DNA of 64,000 nucleotides from Actinernus sp. WN-2022 (GCA_030867875.1 JAOWCC010001589.1:138977745-139041744), one strand, 5' to 3'. Numbered from the stretch's first letter, positions 44,205-55,596 are shown. Numbers and translations are program-made. The notes: a model not told the origin generated them from the sequence alone.

Positions 44205-45990
44205 CAGTACATTGTTGTCGTGCGTAAGGACACAGAAACGATATGCGCAGATCAAGAAAGTGCATTGTAGTCATGCTCAAAGATACAGAAACAATATGCG
44301 CAGATCAACAAAGTGCATTGTAGTCATGCGCAAAGATACAGAAACGATATGCGCAGATCAACAAAGTGCATTGTAGTCATGCTCAAAGATACAGAAACGA
44401 TATGCGCAGATCAACAAAGTGCATTGTAGTCATGCTCAAAGATACAGAAACGATATGCGCAGATCAACAAAGTGCATTGTAGTCATGCTCAAAGATACAG
44501 AAACGATATGCGCAGATCAACAAAGTGCATTGTAGTCATGCGCAAAGATACAGAAACGATATGCGCAGATCAACAAAGTGCATTGTAGTCATGCTCAAAG
44601 ATACAGAAACGATATGCGCAGATCAACAAAGTGCATTGTAGTCATGCGCAAAGACACAGAAACGATATGCGCAGATCAACAAAGTGCATTGTAGTCATGC
44701 TCAAAGATACATAAACGATATGCGCAGATCAACAAAGTGCATTGTAGTCATACGCAAAGATACAGAAACGATATGCACAGATCAACAAAGTGCATTGTAG
44801 TCATGCGCAAAGATACAGAAACGATATGCGCAGATCAACAAAGTGCATTGTAGTCATGCGCATAGATACAGCAACGATATGCGCAGATCAAGAAAGTGCA
44901 TTGTAGTCATACTCAAAGATACAGAAACGATATGCACAGATCAACAAAGTGCATTGTAGTCATACGCAAAGATACAGAAACGATATGCACAGATCAACAA
45001 AGTGCATTGTAGTCATGCGCAAAGATACAGAAACGATATGCGCAGATCAACAAAGTGCATTGTAGTCATGCGCATAGATACAGAAACGATATGCGCAGAT
45101 CAACAAAGTCCATTGTAGTCATGCGCAAAGATACAGAAACGATATGCGCAGATCAACAAAGTGCATTGTAGTCATGCGCAAAGATACAGAAACGATATGC
45201 GCAGATCAACAAAGTGCATTGTAGTCATGCTCAAAGATACAGAAACGATATGCGCAGATCAACAAAGTGCATTGTAGTCATGCGCAAAGACACAGAAACG
45301 ATATGCGCAGATCAACAAAGTGCATTGTAGTCATGCTCAAAGATACATAAACGATATGCGCAGATCAACAAAGTGCATTGTAGTCATACGCAAAGATACA
45401 GAAACGATATGCACAGATCAACAAAGTGCATTGTAGTCATGCGCAAAGATACAGAAACGATATGCACAGATCAACAAAGTGCATTGTAGTCATGCGCAAA
45501 GATACAGAAACGATATGCGCAGATCAACAAAGTGCATTGTAGTCATGCGCAAAGATACAGAAACGATATGCACAGATCAACAAAGTGCATTGTAGTCATG
45601 CGCAAAGATACAGAAACGATATGCGCAGATCAACAAAGTGCATTGTAGTCATGCGCATAGATACAGAAACGATATGCGCAGATCAACAAAGTGCATTGTA
45701 GTCATGCGCATAGATACAGAAACGATATGCGCAGATCAAGAAAGTGCATTGTAGTCATACTCAAAGATACAGAAACGATATGCACAGATCAACAAAGTGC
45801 ATTGTAGTCATACTCAAAGATACAGAAACGATATGCACAGATCAACAAAGTGCATTGTAGTCATGCGCAAAGACACAGAAACGATATGCGCAGATCAACA
45901 AAGTGCATTGTAGTCATGCGCAAAGACACAGAAACGATATACGCAGATCAACAAAGTGCACTGTAGTCATACGCAAAGACAAACGATGTG
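44205..45990. repeat. 53-bp minisatellite, copy D (about 33 units)
   Basis: About 1.78 kb of the same 53-bp unit as in copies B and C. Marker variants recur in register: CATAAACG at 44710 and 45346 are 636 bp apart (12 units), with the same neighbours GACACAG before and CATACGC after. This indicates that a multi-unit block was duplicated as a whole. Variants TGCGCA, TGCTCA, TACGCA and TACTCA occur at the first palindrome. Confidence 0.95.
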
Positions 45991-47289
45991 CGCGGTCTTC
46001 CTCACGTGGCTTTCTCTTCGTTTGTGCGTGAAGGTGTATCTATTGTACTGCTTATATTTTGCATTTTTATGAAAATGTGTCCCTTATTCGTACTTAGAAT
46101 CTGCTGTTATTGACATCCTACAGCGATTGAAAATAAATTGTGATCGCCTTCGTTTGTATTTTTACCACAATTCCTTCAATGGTCCTTATTATTTAGTTTC
46201 GTGTTTTGATGTGAAGTTTAATAACCCGTCAAATGTGTTTGCATTTGTAACTTGCTGATCATGCTAAGTTGACGATTCCACGCGTCACTGGAGTCGTTCA
46301 GTCGCATAGTTTGATAGTTTGGGGTGGAGATAATGACTATTTTCCAAAGAGCAAGATCTCTTCTCTCTCTTATCAACATGATTAGCAACAAATAATGTTC
46401 TGCTATTACCTTTGATAAAGTCAAATCAATATAGTTGCAATTTGAAAAGCAACAGCGCGGTTCAAAACACAAATTAGCATATCTCAATTCCGGTGTTTAC
46501 GCTTCATCACACTCCAATATATGCATGCCTGTTTCCTGAGTACAGCAGTTTTGTTTTGCTGGGAGTCGGGAATTGAGAAAATACATCACAGATAAATCAA
46601 ACATATCCCCAAAGCTACACAACAGATTTATCACCCAGTAACATATTTTTCCTGCCAAAGAGCTACTGTGGTTTTCTTCTAATCATTTTCTGAACCGAGC
46701 GGCAGCATTCACTACCTATTAGGTATACTAATCTTATAACCATAGAAGCAAGTGTTTAAAGGGCTTACCTAGTATCTAAAACAGACTGTATCTAGTACAG
46801 AGTGAAATTGGAAATTCAAAGGTTACGATATGCTAACTGCCATGGGAAGTGAGTTGCAGGTGATGTTTCAAGCGTTAGCACTTTGTCAGAGCGAAGCCGT
46901 TTTCTATTGTTTAACTCATTTTCTCCTAAACTCAGGAATGCTTGTTCTCCCTAAAAAAACGTTTATTTCAAACTCGAGTAGTATACTAAAATGTACATAT
47001 AATTTATGCAAGACATAACAGAAGTTCGGGCTGTGCTATTTACTGACCATTGTCAAACTGACACGACGGCTACAGACGTCTTGTAAATTATTATTTGAAA
47101 CAGCCAGAATAAGTTAAAAACGCGCGTTTCAATCGAAGATAAAATGCAAGATCTAGAAACTGTTGTTCACGGACATGTTTATCAGTAGAAGCTGAGAATG
47201 TAAGTTAATAAGCACTGCAGCTTGTAAGTGATGTCAAATACTGAATGGTCCGGCTCTACCCAGTATGTACTCGTTTATTTAACAAATGA

Positions 47290-47620
47290 ATATGCCTTAT
47301 CCATGTTTTATACTATCATAAAACACGATGGGTATTTGAGAACATGAGAGAAATGTTAAAGCACAAGCCGAAGGCGCCTGCTTTCAACATTTCTCGAGTG
47401 TTTTCAAATGACCAGAGTGTTTTTTCATAGTATAAAACATGGTTTTAAGGCTTCTTTATCTGTTTTATAATATAGATTTACACGCGCGATGAAAGGAAAC
47501 CGCCAGTTGAAAACAATAAAACACGGTAAACCATGTTATATATTCTGATAAAACATGGCTTTTTAGCCAATCAGAGCGCGCGTACTATCGTATCTATCAT
47601 TATAAATAAAATTAATTCAA
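47290..47620. mobile_element. Small palindromic element in block D
   Basis: ATGTTTTATACTAT at 47303 is mirrored at about 47428-47442 by ATAGTATAAAACAT. Between them, GAGAAATGTT is mirrored by AACATTTCTC. AAAACATGG motifs continue to about 47570. The inserted sequence has no counterpart in copies B and C. It is non-coding. Confidence 0.55.
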
Positions 47621-48196
47621 AATTGTCATTATTCAAGTGTCCTCTTTCTCGAATTCATTGCTAATCCCACACCTACTAACTGAGAGCCTGTAACAGGCTA
47701 AACCAGTGGTTTTATTAGAATCTGCAACACTGCACGAGCGTCACAACCATGATGCTGTTGACACGAAATGTTCACCTGACGAACTTCGCGAGTATCTGAG
47801 GCAGCATATTGCAATTGCTTTTCTTTATGACTAAAAAATCCACTAAATTCCTTAGCTTGACGTTTTCCCTTAATTTCAAACAAGTATAGCTTGGTATTCT
47901 GTCAGATGGTCGGTGAGTATTTTTAACTTCCTGTCTTGCTAAGCGTCTGATTGTGATGTGTTTCTCACGCTGAATAAAACATTGTGAACATTGGCATCAG
48001 AACTAACATCTCATGCTGGTTGTTGAAAGCGGTTCAGCACTTCACTAAGTCCCCCAGATAACAGTTTCAAATGAAGACGTTCAGCTTAAATTGGATTCTT
48101 TATCGAGAATAACCTTACATTTATACTGCATCAACTAAAACCAGTCGACTTATTCAAAATGTTGGTCTGCGTGGTATCTGGTATTTCGAAAATCTT

Positions 48197-48636
48197 CCCG
48201 GCTGCGGGTTATAGCCATGCAACGGGAACCATTCCCAAATACGAGAAATATTTGATATTTGACGAGGGTGGATCCCCAGGTCACATGATTAGGACGAGAA
48301 AAACAAACTGAAGGAGCATAAACAAGTTATGGATCTTAATAATTTATTATTTTGTTTGATAACAAGTTCAAGGGCGGCTGGTATAATGCAATAGCATAAC
48401 TCTCTTCTAAAACCCATTTCAAGGCTGACACTCGTTTTCTTCTTAGTTTCTTCTAGACTCTCACGATATTGTTGTTTTGTTCCATTTTAACAGTTCTACT
48501 CACTTAACAGACACCAGAAATAAAGAACTAAAGCTAAGAAAAATAAACACTGTAGCATTTACAAATGTGGCGACATTTAATCGATTGTATCAGAGCTTCC
48601 TGGGGTTTTGTCTTTGTTCAAGTTCTACAGCTGGTT
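48197..48636. other. Inverted 3' flank of GPCR copy E
   Basis: 48460-48630 is the reverse complement of the 3' flanks of copies A-D (complement of CGATTAAATGTTACCACATTTG and of TGTAGAACTTGAACAAAGAC), with a 23-bp insertion. It shows that copy E once had a complete 3' end, now separated from its gene by 1.1 kb of transposon sequence. 48197-48460 is unassigned. Confidence 0.7.
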
Positions 48637-49735
48637 TAGCCTGCGTTGCGGCTCTGGAGTATCGAAGCGCAGCGAGCGGAGATTAGGGGGATTGGGGTGA
48701 GAGAGAAAAGAGAGGGGGGAGGGGGTGGGGAGGAGAGGAGGGGAGAGCCTGCCGGCAACTCATGGTTATTTTGATAACTCTCGGCCTCAGAAGGCCGCGA
48801 ATTGCTATTGGCTAAAATACGTGATTGACAGAAATCATTAAAAAAAATTCATGCATGGCATGCGATAAGAGCAGAAACCAATTAGTATGGCGACAAACAT
48901 AACGAGTATTCTCTCAGCGATGAGTTTAAAGAAAGAACAGGAGCAAGGCTATTAGATATCTTTTGTCGGGAAGAGATGTTCTAGCTGTAATCCCAACTGG
49001 GTTTGGAAAATGTAGGATATTCCAAGTATTCACTCGTGTTAAAGACGTCGAAAATGATGTCCAGGTTGTCGTTTTGGTTATTGCTCCTTTGGCTAGTATT
49101 GTGAAAGATCAATTGAACCAGTTAAGATTATCCTGCTGCCGAACTTTCAGACCTAAAACCCGAGGAACTACAGAAGTGCAACTTCAAATTGCTGTTTAGT
49201 TCTGCAGAAGAAGTAACGAGATCGAATTTCGCGACGAGCTGAAGAACCTTGCATCGGAACTCCACAAGCGTCTTGCTCGACGAAACCTGCAAAAGTATTG
49301 GTCTTCATGTTCCGAAATCTGCTGCTCTATCAGAGCGAGTCTGTCCTTCCTAAGGAAGGAAGATTCGAAATGCAATAGAGAACTACACCTTTCTTCGAGA
49401 AGGTTTGCAGGATAAAGAGAACTAAGATTAAAGAGAACTCGTTGCCGCTGAATATAAAGTCGCCACCAAATCAGTAAAGAACACTGCCGACCACAATAAC
49501 ACCGAAACGAAGTTCTGCCAAAAGAAGCACTAAAAACCATCCACGCAGCGTTCCGAAATCATCAAAGCAGCTCGTATTTTCGGAAGCACAAGCCTGTTCC
49601 TCCAACACACCGGTCCATGTTTCATATTTTTTGTTTTGAATTTTACGCTCGAGTTGAGATTCCTTGAGATTCCACGCGTGAGTTTGACAGATAATAGACA
49701 TGGTTTTCACTTCCGTCGCATGATGATTGGATGAA
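48637..49735. mobile_element. AcademH-like element, left end plus helicase, right end lost
   Basis: It begins TAGCCTGCG at 48637, the same terminus as the element at 56258, directly after the last base homologous to the GPCR 3' flank (CAGCTGGTT would be the 9-bp target). A purine-rich patch (48689-48747) and a helicase start follow. No matching CGCAGGCTA end or second CAGCTGGTT is found before GPCR sequence resumes at about 49736, so the right side was deleted together with part of the GPCR. Confidence 0.6.
48887..49330 (+). pseudogene. RecQ-like superfamily II helicase, N-terminal part, frameshifted
   Basis: From the ATG at 48887 the frame carries a Q-motif-like LKKEQEQ. A 1-bp insertion at about 48948 then shifts it. 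The next frame has SGRDVLAVIPTGFGKC, a Walker A in which the usual Ser/Thr is Cys, and then VLVIAPLASIVKDQ, the motif Ia region. Further broken frames give KPEELQKCNFKLLFSSAE and DET-type sequence near 49275 (motif II). A RecQ-like ATP-dependent helicase of this type accompanies AcademH transposases, as I recall. The frameshift, the Cys and the truncation make it inactive. Confidence 0.75.
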
Positions 49736-50332
49736 TCGGTCTGTTTTGTCGCTGAACATCAGGAATATTTACGCCCGGGTGAAGCTGAGAAAGGCGGAGT
49801 TTTCTTATGCTAAACGGTATCTTATATATCTAAGGAAAGTAAGAGTTCAGTCCAGCGGGAATTATCCAGGATACAGCGATCCAAAAACTCATTGTACGAC
49901 GAGTAAGTGGTACCACGTTTAGCGTAGAAGAAGCCGCTCTGTACCGTTCAATAGATATTATCACTAGAGTTATTAGGGAAACCAACCCGGTCGTGTTTAA
50001 TACAAACATCACCAGTTTACATGTTATGGTTCCAATAAGACCGCCTCCTATTTTCCATGACCAAGATCTTGATAGTAGATAATTGAGATGCAAGGAGGGT
50101 AGAATGACCAAAATAAGTACATCAGAGACAGCCATGTTGACGATGAAATAGTTCATGTTCTTTCGCAATGTTGTCGTTTTGTAAACCAGAACGATAACTA
50201 GCATGTTCCAGAAGACGCCGAACAACTAAATAAAAACAAAGCAACTATTTTGATGACTAGCTCTACTTCTGAGTCGGCAGCCGCAAAGGAGCATTCTGTA
50301 CCGTTGTGAGACGACGTGTTTATACTTTCCAT
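49736..50332 (-). pseudogene. Class A GPCR, copy E, broken and inverted
   Basis: Minus-strand paralog starting at the ATG at 50332 (MESINTSSHNGTEC-type N-terminus). One T is missing in TM1, which shifts the frame. TM1 to TM4 are readable at 50225-49830, with ERY intact. A deletion then joins TM4 to the TM5/ICL3 region, and homology ends in ICL3 (QRQNRPI-like) at about 49736. TM6, TM7 and the tail are gone; the 3' flank reappears beyond the transposon at 48630. It is the most diverged copy and therefore probably the oldest. Its 5' flank is at 50333-50560. Confidence 0.88.
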
Positions 50333-50720
50333 AGCTTTGTTAAAGAACGTTTAACTTTTCGCTCCACAGACCGGCACGTCCCTACTAATATTTATGTAGT
50401 CTGGGTTTGTTTGTTAATCTTTAGCTAGCACTGAAAGGAAACGTAGCGCTTGTTCTTGTTTGTCGTACTTTTCACTGGACAATGGCCGCGAGACAACAGC
50501 AAGTGAACTGAATGCCATTTAAAATAAAGCCTTTTCTCTCCACTTCCTTGTTCATTGATTGGTTAGTTTTATACACCTGTCAATGTCAAGCCCGACCGTG
50601 GGGAGGGGGGCAAGGGTTGGGGGTTTGACTTGAAAGGAAGGGCTACCACGAGTGTGGGGATTTTGAATTACGCTGCCTTCCCAGGGCCGGGCTATTTATA
50701 TGAAACATAAGGAAGATAGT

Positions 50721-51255
50721 ATACTATTTTCAGGTTCTCCCTTGTGCTCTAGAAGTCTGAGAGTGAAATCGGTCGAGTTCAGATAAAAGTAGCGTAAAAA
50801 TGGGGCGAGGAGGGTGGGTAACAGATAAATCTGAACACGACCGAAAGAAGGCACAAGAGAGAACAAGTGGACTTACCGAATGTAATAAAGAAGACTGTGT
50901 ACAAAGCGAGCACAGCGTAAGGACTTGCTTCGCTAGACATTACAAATGATAACAATAACAAAAGTGACGTTTGATGATGATGATAATATTAATATTAACT
51001 ACAAAATAACACAAAACGTCAAGAAACAACAACCACAGCAATAACAACCAATGCCATAAATACCATATATAGCCAAGATGAAATGATTAAATGCGCTGCA
51101 CACTGATCACGATGTGCACGCCTGGTCTCAAGCGAAGACTGATATCTAATGCTAATTTCTCAGCCTTATATATCACCAGGGAGACCGCTGAGAATAGTAT
51201 ACTATTTTTAGGTTCTCCCTTGTGTTCCAGAAGTCTGAGAGTGGGAAAAATCGGT
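50721..51255. mobile_element. MITE with CTATTTTCAG ends, full copy plus a stub of a second
   Basis: 50721-51199 matches 19160-19640 in orientation and length. It is followed at once by about 55 bp of another left end (CTATTTTTAGGTTCTCCC..GGTCGC), so two copies lie head to tail or one was partly duplicated. The short stretch 50560-50720 before it is G-rich (near 50600) and otherwise unassigned. Confidence 0.75.
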
Positions 51256-53035
51256 CGCTAAACTAGGGTACCGGCTTACATGTATAACCGAAACCTTAAC
51301 CGAAGGCCGGGCACCCAACCTAAAAATTATAAGGGAAAACCCAACCTAACCAATCGAACAGGCCCCAACCAACAGATGGGAATCCGCACATAGACCTTCA
51401 GCTAAGTACAGCAGCCGAGTAACGGGAGCCGATGAGGGGTCACGAGAGCGGTAACGGTGCAAAAGATGGGAACGCGCATACGAAATCTTTATGCTAGTTG
51501 AGGTCGGCATAAGCGGTAGCCAGCTGAGAAACATCTGAGGTGAGCATATCTGAGGGACCTCCTGGGCGCAGAACTTGCGCCAACTTAAGGTAGTATAAGG
51601 CCGTATTCTGATTTGACCAAAAAATGTCCATAGCCTCGAAATACGCCCACTCCTATCTTTCGAATCGCTAACCTTAAACCGTCACTACCGAGTACGGTAG
51701 AATAAACGTCGCAAGGTATAGTTGCATAAATCTGGTACTATATAGGCTTTTGTTGTGCGTTACGTTATGTGTACCCGAAATGCTAAATCTGTCCAGAACC
51801 TATAAGTAGTTTAGCTTTAATGGCTCTGTTGGGTCACCCGCTGTCGCTATCTTGGATGGACTATACCGCTAGGTAAACATAATCGGATAGAGCTAGCAAC
51901 TACATATCAGAGATGTGAACCCATTCCGATTATAAGGTATCCTAAACTGATTATAATGAAGTTACAAACCGAAAAGCCCAAATATAATAAAGAGAAAATG
52001 CAAAGTATATCAAGAAAACGTTTCTGAGTACCACAGTAGCTGCTGAGTAGTACAGATAACTCACGCATAAAATACCTGACGCTGCTGCTAGTAATGCGGC
52101 CGGCAATGGAAGAGTTGAAAGGGACGACCATAAAAGTGCTAGGAAATTAGTCTAACGGTGTACTATACCCGGTAGGTATAGAATAGGGAGCCCCTACTAA
52201 AAGTGCTATGAACGAGACTAGGGAGAGAATAAAATTACGACCTAAATAAAAATAAATAAATAAAAATAAAAATAAAAATAAAAATAAATAATAAATACAA
52301 TAAATATAAACGTATGACTTCCTGACAAGGGTAACAGGAAAATAAGAGGAAGAGGAAAACAAAACAAAACAGAGTATATAAATAAAATCAGAAATAACAT
52401 GAAAATAAAAGAAGCCAGAATGAGCACAAAACAAAAACCGGTATATAGCGAACCTAGGAGACAAAAAAAAACCGCCATTTCCCGGGTAAAGCGAGTGCGT
52501 GGATAACCGCGAAAGTTAACAAACTAAGAAAATATAGAATAAAAATAAATAGGAAAATAAAAATTTAAACCCGGGGATGGCGGCCCTGGCGCCCAGTAAT
52601 CCGGGAGAGTACGTAAGAGACTCCTCCAGGCACCGCCATAGAAAATTAGTTAATGAAAAGAACATAGGGATCCCACCAGAAGAAATACAAAGATAGGCTA
52701 GAAAATAGGGGATACGGAGCTGCTGGGCATGCGTGAAACATAAAGAGCGTGAGTGTCATACGTAGGACATGTGTGTATAAATGACCTCACCATTTTAAAC
52801 ATTATATACTCGCATAAACTGTAAAAACAAGAAAATTAAGGAGCTCCACACGTTTAGATAAACGTACAAATGAGATTCACATACTGCCATACTGCTCATT
52901 ATACCTCGAGAGATGAGCTCCAGAAACGGCAATAGAAATTTATACCCGAGCGCTACATATAAAGTGATCTCCACCAATACTCTATAAATTTCATAAATGA
53001 GCTCGACAATTCACATAAATCTTATGAATGAGCTC
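51256..53035. other. Non-coding stretch, probably retroelement remains
   Basis: No domain found. 52238-52300 is an AAATA-type microsatellite. 52780-53035 is a degenerate minisatellite marked by repeated ATGAGCTCC at about 35-45-bp spacing. The same repeat resumes at 55190-55330 on the other side of the 2.1-kb element. The minus-strand frames upstream may be decayed gag-type sequence of the recombinase element at 55.7 kb, but I cannot show that. Confidence 0.4.
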
Positions 53036-53778
53036 CATATACCACAGGCAGCCCAAGCTAATGATTTTTACAAGGAATGTATGGGAATTTTTAGAAAAAA
53101 TCTAAAACTGTACTAAAATGATCAATAAAGTCATAAAATCTTACCTGTGTCTTATGAAGTTGCTCCTCTTCATCACTGATGTGTTTATTTCTGGTTTGAG
53201 GTACTTCTGGGCTTTTCCCCCCTCCCCTATATAAATATTGAGAAGGCAGGAAACACGAGACGCCATTAATCCACGTGGAGACTCGTCGAAGCCTCGTAAT
53301 TCTTCGAAAATCCAAACTTTCAGCATTTTACCTCCAGAAACCCTTTCTTACATTCCTATAGCACTCATTTAATCGATCCATCGCTTATTTTCTCGCTTTG
53401 TAAGTACTCAAATTCGACGGCTTCTGCAGCCAACTCCGGGGTACCGTCAGATTAACCTTTTTCAATGGGCTGCCTGTGCTAGTTGAACCACAGGCAGCCT
53501 GTGGTTGAACGTGGCTTTTCTTCGGAAGTGCCGAAGGAATCTAACACCTCCGTTTTATTTCGAGGAGATTTGGAGAACGAAGTCATTGTGCTCAATCGAC
53601 CAATCGCTGAACGGTAGAATCTACAGGGCAGACCCACGAACTTTTCAGCAAACATTAGGTGAAGTAAATGTCTAATAGAAATGTAGTCTATTTCTTGATT
53701 TAGTTTTCTTCAAAAGCTGTTTTCGTCCAAGGCTTTTCAGACGCGTTACGGTGTCGTTTACTCAACAGGATATTAATA

Positions 53779-54163
53779 GGGACTTGAGCAAAGCACGACG
53801 GCAATGTCTTCGACGACGGCATAAAACAATAGCCTTAATTAAAACATACAATAGCTGCACGTGAAAATGCACGCGGTCGCCTACATTTCCACCGTTCCGG
53901 CTGCAAAAACACAACGTGAAAACCCCAAATTATACGTTTTAAAGAGAACGCGAACGTATAAGAAAGTAAATCAATCCATTTTTCGTTCGGCGTGAACGGA
54001 ACTCTATACTCGGTCATATTTTTTGAAAATCAGTCTGGTTGTGAAAAACAATTCAAGGTGAACGAGGGACTGATAGTAGACACCAAATTTCGGGAGAAAG
54101 GCACTTTTCTACGTCCCGTCGTCATTGCCGTCGGCTGGTTGCTTAAAGTCCCTTATATGTCCT
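53779..54163. mobile_element. Nested MITE with AGGGACTT ends
   Basis: AGGGACTTGAGCAA near 53780 is mirrored by TTGCTTAAAGTCCCT ending near 54156. Inner inverted words include ACGACGGCAATG and CATTGCCGTCG-type sequence. It fills most of the centre of the 2.1-kb element. It is non-coding and its target duplication is not clear. Confidence 0.5.
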
Positions 54164-54707
54164 GCTTCGGCAGTTCTAACTGCTCTTTGCTCATCTGTTA
54201 GGCTCCAGGAAAGATAAGGGTTAATACGACTTCTCACTGACCTAAATTGTCACACCATATTCTAGCCGCTACACGGACGCATTTTTTCAATCTCATATTG
54301 CAGGCAGTTCAACAGAATCGCGTCTATAACAAATTATTGTACAACTTACCTTGGTCAGTTCCGTTTTTGGTTATTTTACATTTGAAACAGCTTTTGAAGA
54401 GAACTAAATCAAGAAATCGACTACATTTCTATTTGACATTTATTTCACCTATTGTTTGCTGAAATGTTCGTGGTTTGCCCTGCAGATTTCAACGTTCAGC
54501 GATTGGTCGATTGAGCACAATGACTTCGTTCTCCAAATCTCCTCGAAATAAAACGGAGGTGTTAGATTCATTCGGCACTCGTTCGTCACTGCTTCCGAAG
54601 AAAAGCCACGTTTAACCACAGGCTGCCTGTGGTTCAACTAGCACAGGCAACCCATGAAAAAAGGCTAAGCTGACGGTACCCCGGATCGCTACATGCTAGG
54701 TTGGCTG

Positions 54708-54796
54708 TAGCCTGATTTTCAGACGGTACGAGGTCGTCCGCTCACTTCCTCCCAGGAAGTGAGCGGACGACCTCGTACGGTCTGAAAATTAGGCTA
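54708..54796. mobile_element. 89-bp hairpin MITE with 9-bp target duplication
   Basis: Near-perfect inverted repeat with a 3-nt loop (CCC at the centre). The ends read TAGCCTGATTTTCAGAC and GTCTGAAAATTAGGCTA. GGTTGGCTG lies directly on both sides (54699-54707 and 54797-54805). The mirrored arm of the host transposon near 53425 reads AGTTGGCTGCAGAAGCC (as complement) without the insertion. The terminus TAGCCTG and the 9-bp duplication match the 4.5-kb element at 56258. Confidence 0.9.
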
Positions 54797-54906
54797 GGTT
54801 GGCTGCAGAAACCGTTGAATTTGAGTACTTACAAAGCGAGGAAATAAGCGATGGATCCGACTAAATGAGTGCTAGAGGAATGTAAGAAAGGGTTTCTGGA
54901 GGTACA

Positions 54907-55080
54907 ATGCTGAAAGTTTGGATTTTCGAAGAATTACGAGGTTTCGAAGAGTCGCCACGTGGACTAATGGCGTCTTGTGTTTCTCAATATTTATATAGGG
55001 GAGGGAAAAAAAGCCCAGAAGTGCCTCAAACCAGAAATAAAAACATCAGTGATGAAGAGGAACAACTTCACAACACACAG
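54907..55080 (+). other. Outward-facing 5' exon-like ORF with splice donor
   Basis: Starts MLKVWIFEELRGF and reaches SDEEEQLHNTQ at 55080, followed by GTAAGATTT, a consensus donor 100 bp from the transposon end. The mirrored copy (53326 to 53145, minus strand) keeps the donor but has a frameshift. I do not recognise the peptide. It may be the first exon of the autonomous element's transposase, or a device that splices into flanking genes. Reading runs through to a stop at 55134 if unspliced. Confidence 0.45.
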
Positions 55081-55189
55081 GTAAGATTTTATGACTTTAT
55101 TGATCATTTTAGTACAGTTTTAGATTTTTTCTAAAAATTCCCATACATTCCTTGTAAAACTCATTAGCTTGGGCTGCCTGTGCATATAC

Positions 55190-55428
55190 ATAACGCCGGT
55201 GAACGAGCTCCACATTCTCTTATAAATTGAATAAATGAGCTCGGCAAATAAATAAATATATAAATGAGCTCCAAACTTCTTACATAAATTCCGTAAACGA
55301 GCTCCACAATTCTCCATAGAACTGGGACGAACCGAGCAAGGAGCGAATACTGGAGCGAAGGCAAACGCACGTGTACCGATAAAAAGAAATAGGAAAATTA
55401 ATGATTTAATTACCACTGGCACAGCAGC
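55190..55428. repeat. Continuation of the ATGAGCTCC minisatellite
   Basis: Degenerate units containing GAACGAGCTCCACA, AATGAGCTCGGC and AATGAGCTCCAAAC continue the array interrupted by the 2.1-kb transposon, then fade by about 55330. No gene is seen. Confidence 0.6.
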
Positions 55429-55596
55429 CTAGAGCTGGAGAACTGGATGCTGTGGTGGATTCTGTAGCTGCGGATTCTGTTCATGGAGCGCTTGAGCAAC
55501 TACCACATTACCGGCCGGGATTTGGTTCTGCTCAGGTACGGGTTGGCGTGCTGCCATATCGAGTTGTAGCCCATTACCAGGAGTGTCCATCTCCAT
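55429..55596 (-). CDS. Small Gln/Pro-rich ORF beside a recombinase remnant
   Basis: 55 codons from the ATG at 55596, starting MEMDTPGNGL and rich in Gln, Pro and Asn. It lies just downstream of the tyrosine recombinase remnant on the same strand. No domain is recognised. It could be a scrap of another element ORF or chance; nothing supports expression. Confidence 0.2.
   Translation of the reverse strand: MEMDTPGNGLQLDMAARQPVPEQNQIPAGNVVVAQALHEQNPQLQNPPQHPVLQL

Larger units (their letters stand above)
41015..48196. mobile_element. Inverted-repeat block, copy D (expanded)
   Basis: The left arm starts CAGGGTTTTCGAAATAC and the right arm ends near TTTCGAAAAT. It is the longest copy, because of a 1.35-kb insert at 41458-42805 and the 33-unit minisatellite. 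It lacks the Tx1-like LINE and most of the small palindrome. It also carries a small AT-rich palindromic element at about 47290-47620. Confidence 0.6.
53043..55182. mobile_element. 2.1-kb long-TIR DNA transposon with outward-facing exons
   Basis: Ends read CACAGGCAGCCCAAGC and GCTTGGGCTGCCTGTG. CATATAC flanks both (53036-53042 and 55183-55189). The inverted arms are about 600-700 bp. Each arm holds the same small reading frame pointing toward the nearer end and followed by GTAAGA. The centre (53680-54440) is non-coding and contains a nested MITE. The right arm contains the 89-bp hairpin element. The host sequence is the ATGAGCTCC minisatellite. Confidence 0.85.

Noticed and set aside
44205..45990. 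CRISPR-like array
   Set aside because: Regular 53-bp spacing, but there are no unique spacers. Units are near-identical throughout, so it is a tandem minisatellite in a eukaryotic genome.
49196..49710. Minus-strand frames of 114 and 79 codons
   Set aside because: The plus strand of the first part is helicase sequence. The minus frames have no domain and overlap the junction with GPCR E.
54708..54796. Host microRNA precursor
   Set aside because: Hairpin length would permit it, but exact 9-bp duplications and transposon-type ends explain it better.
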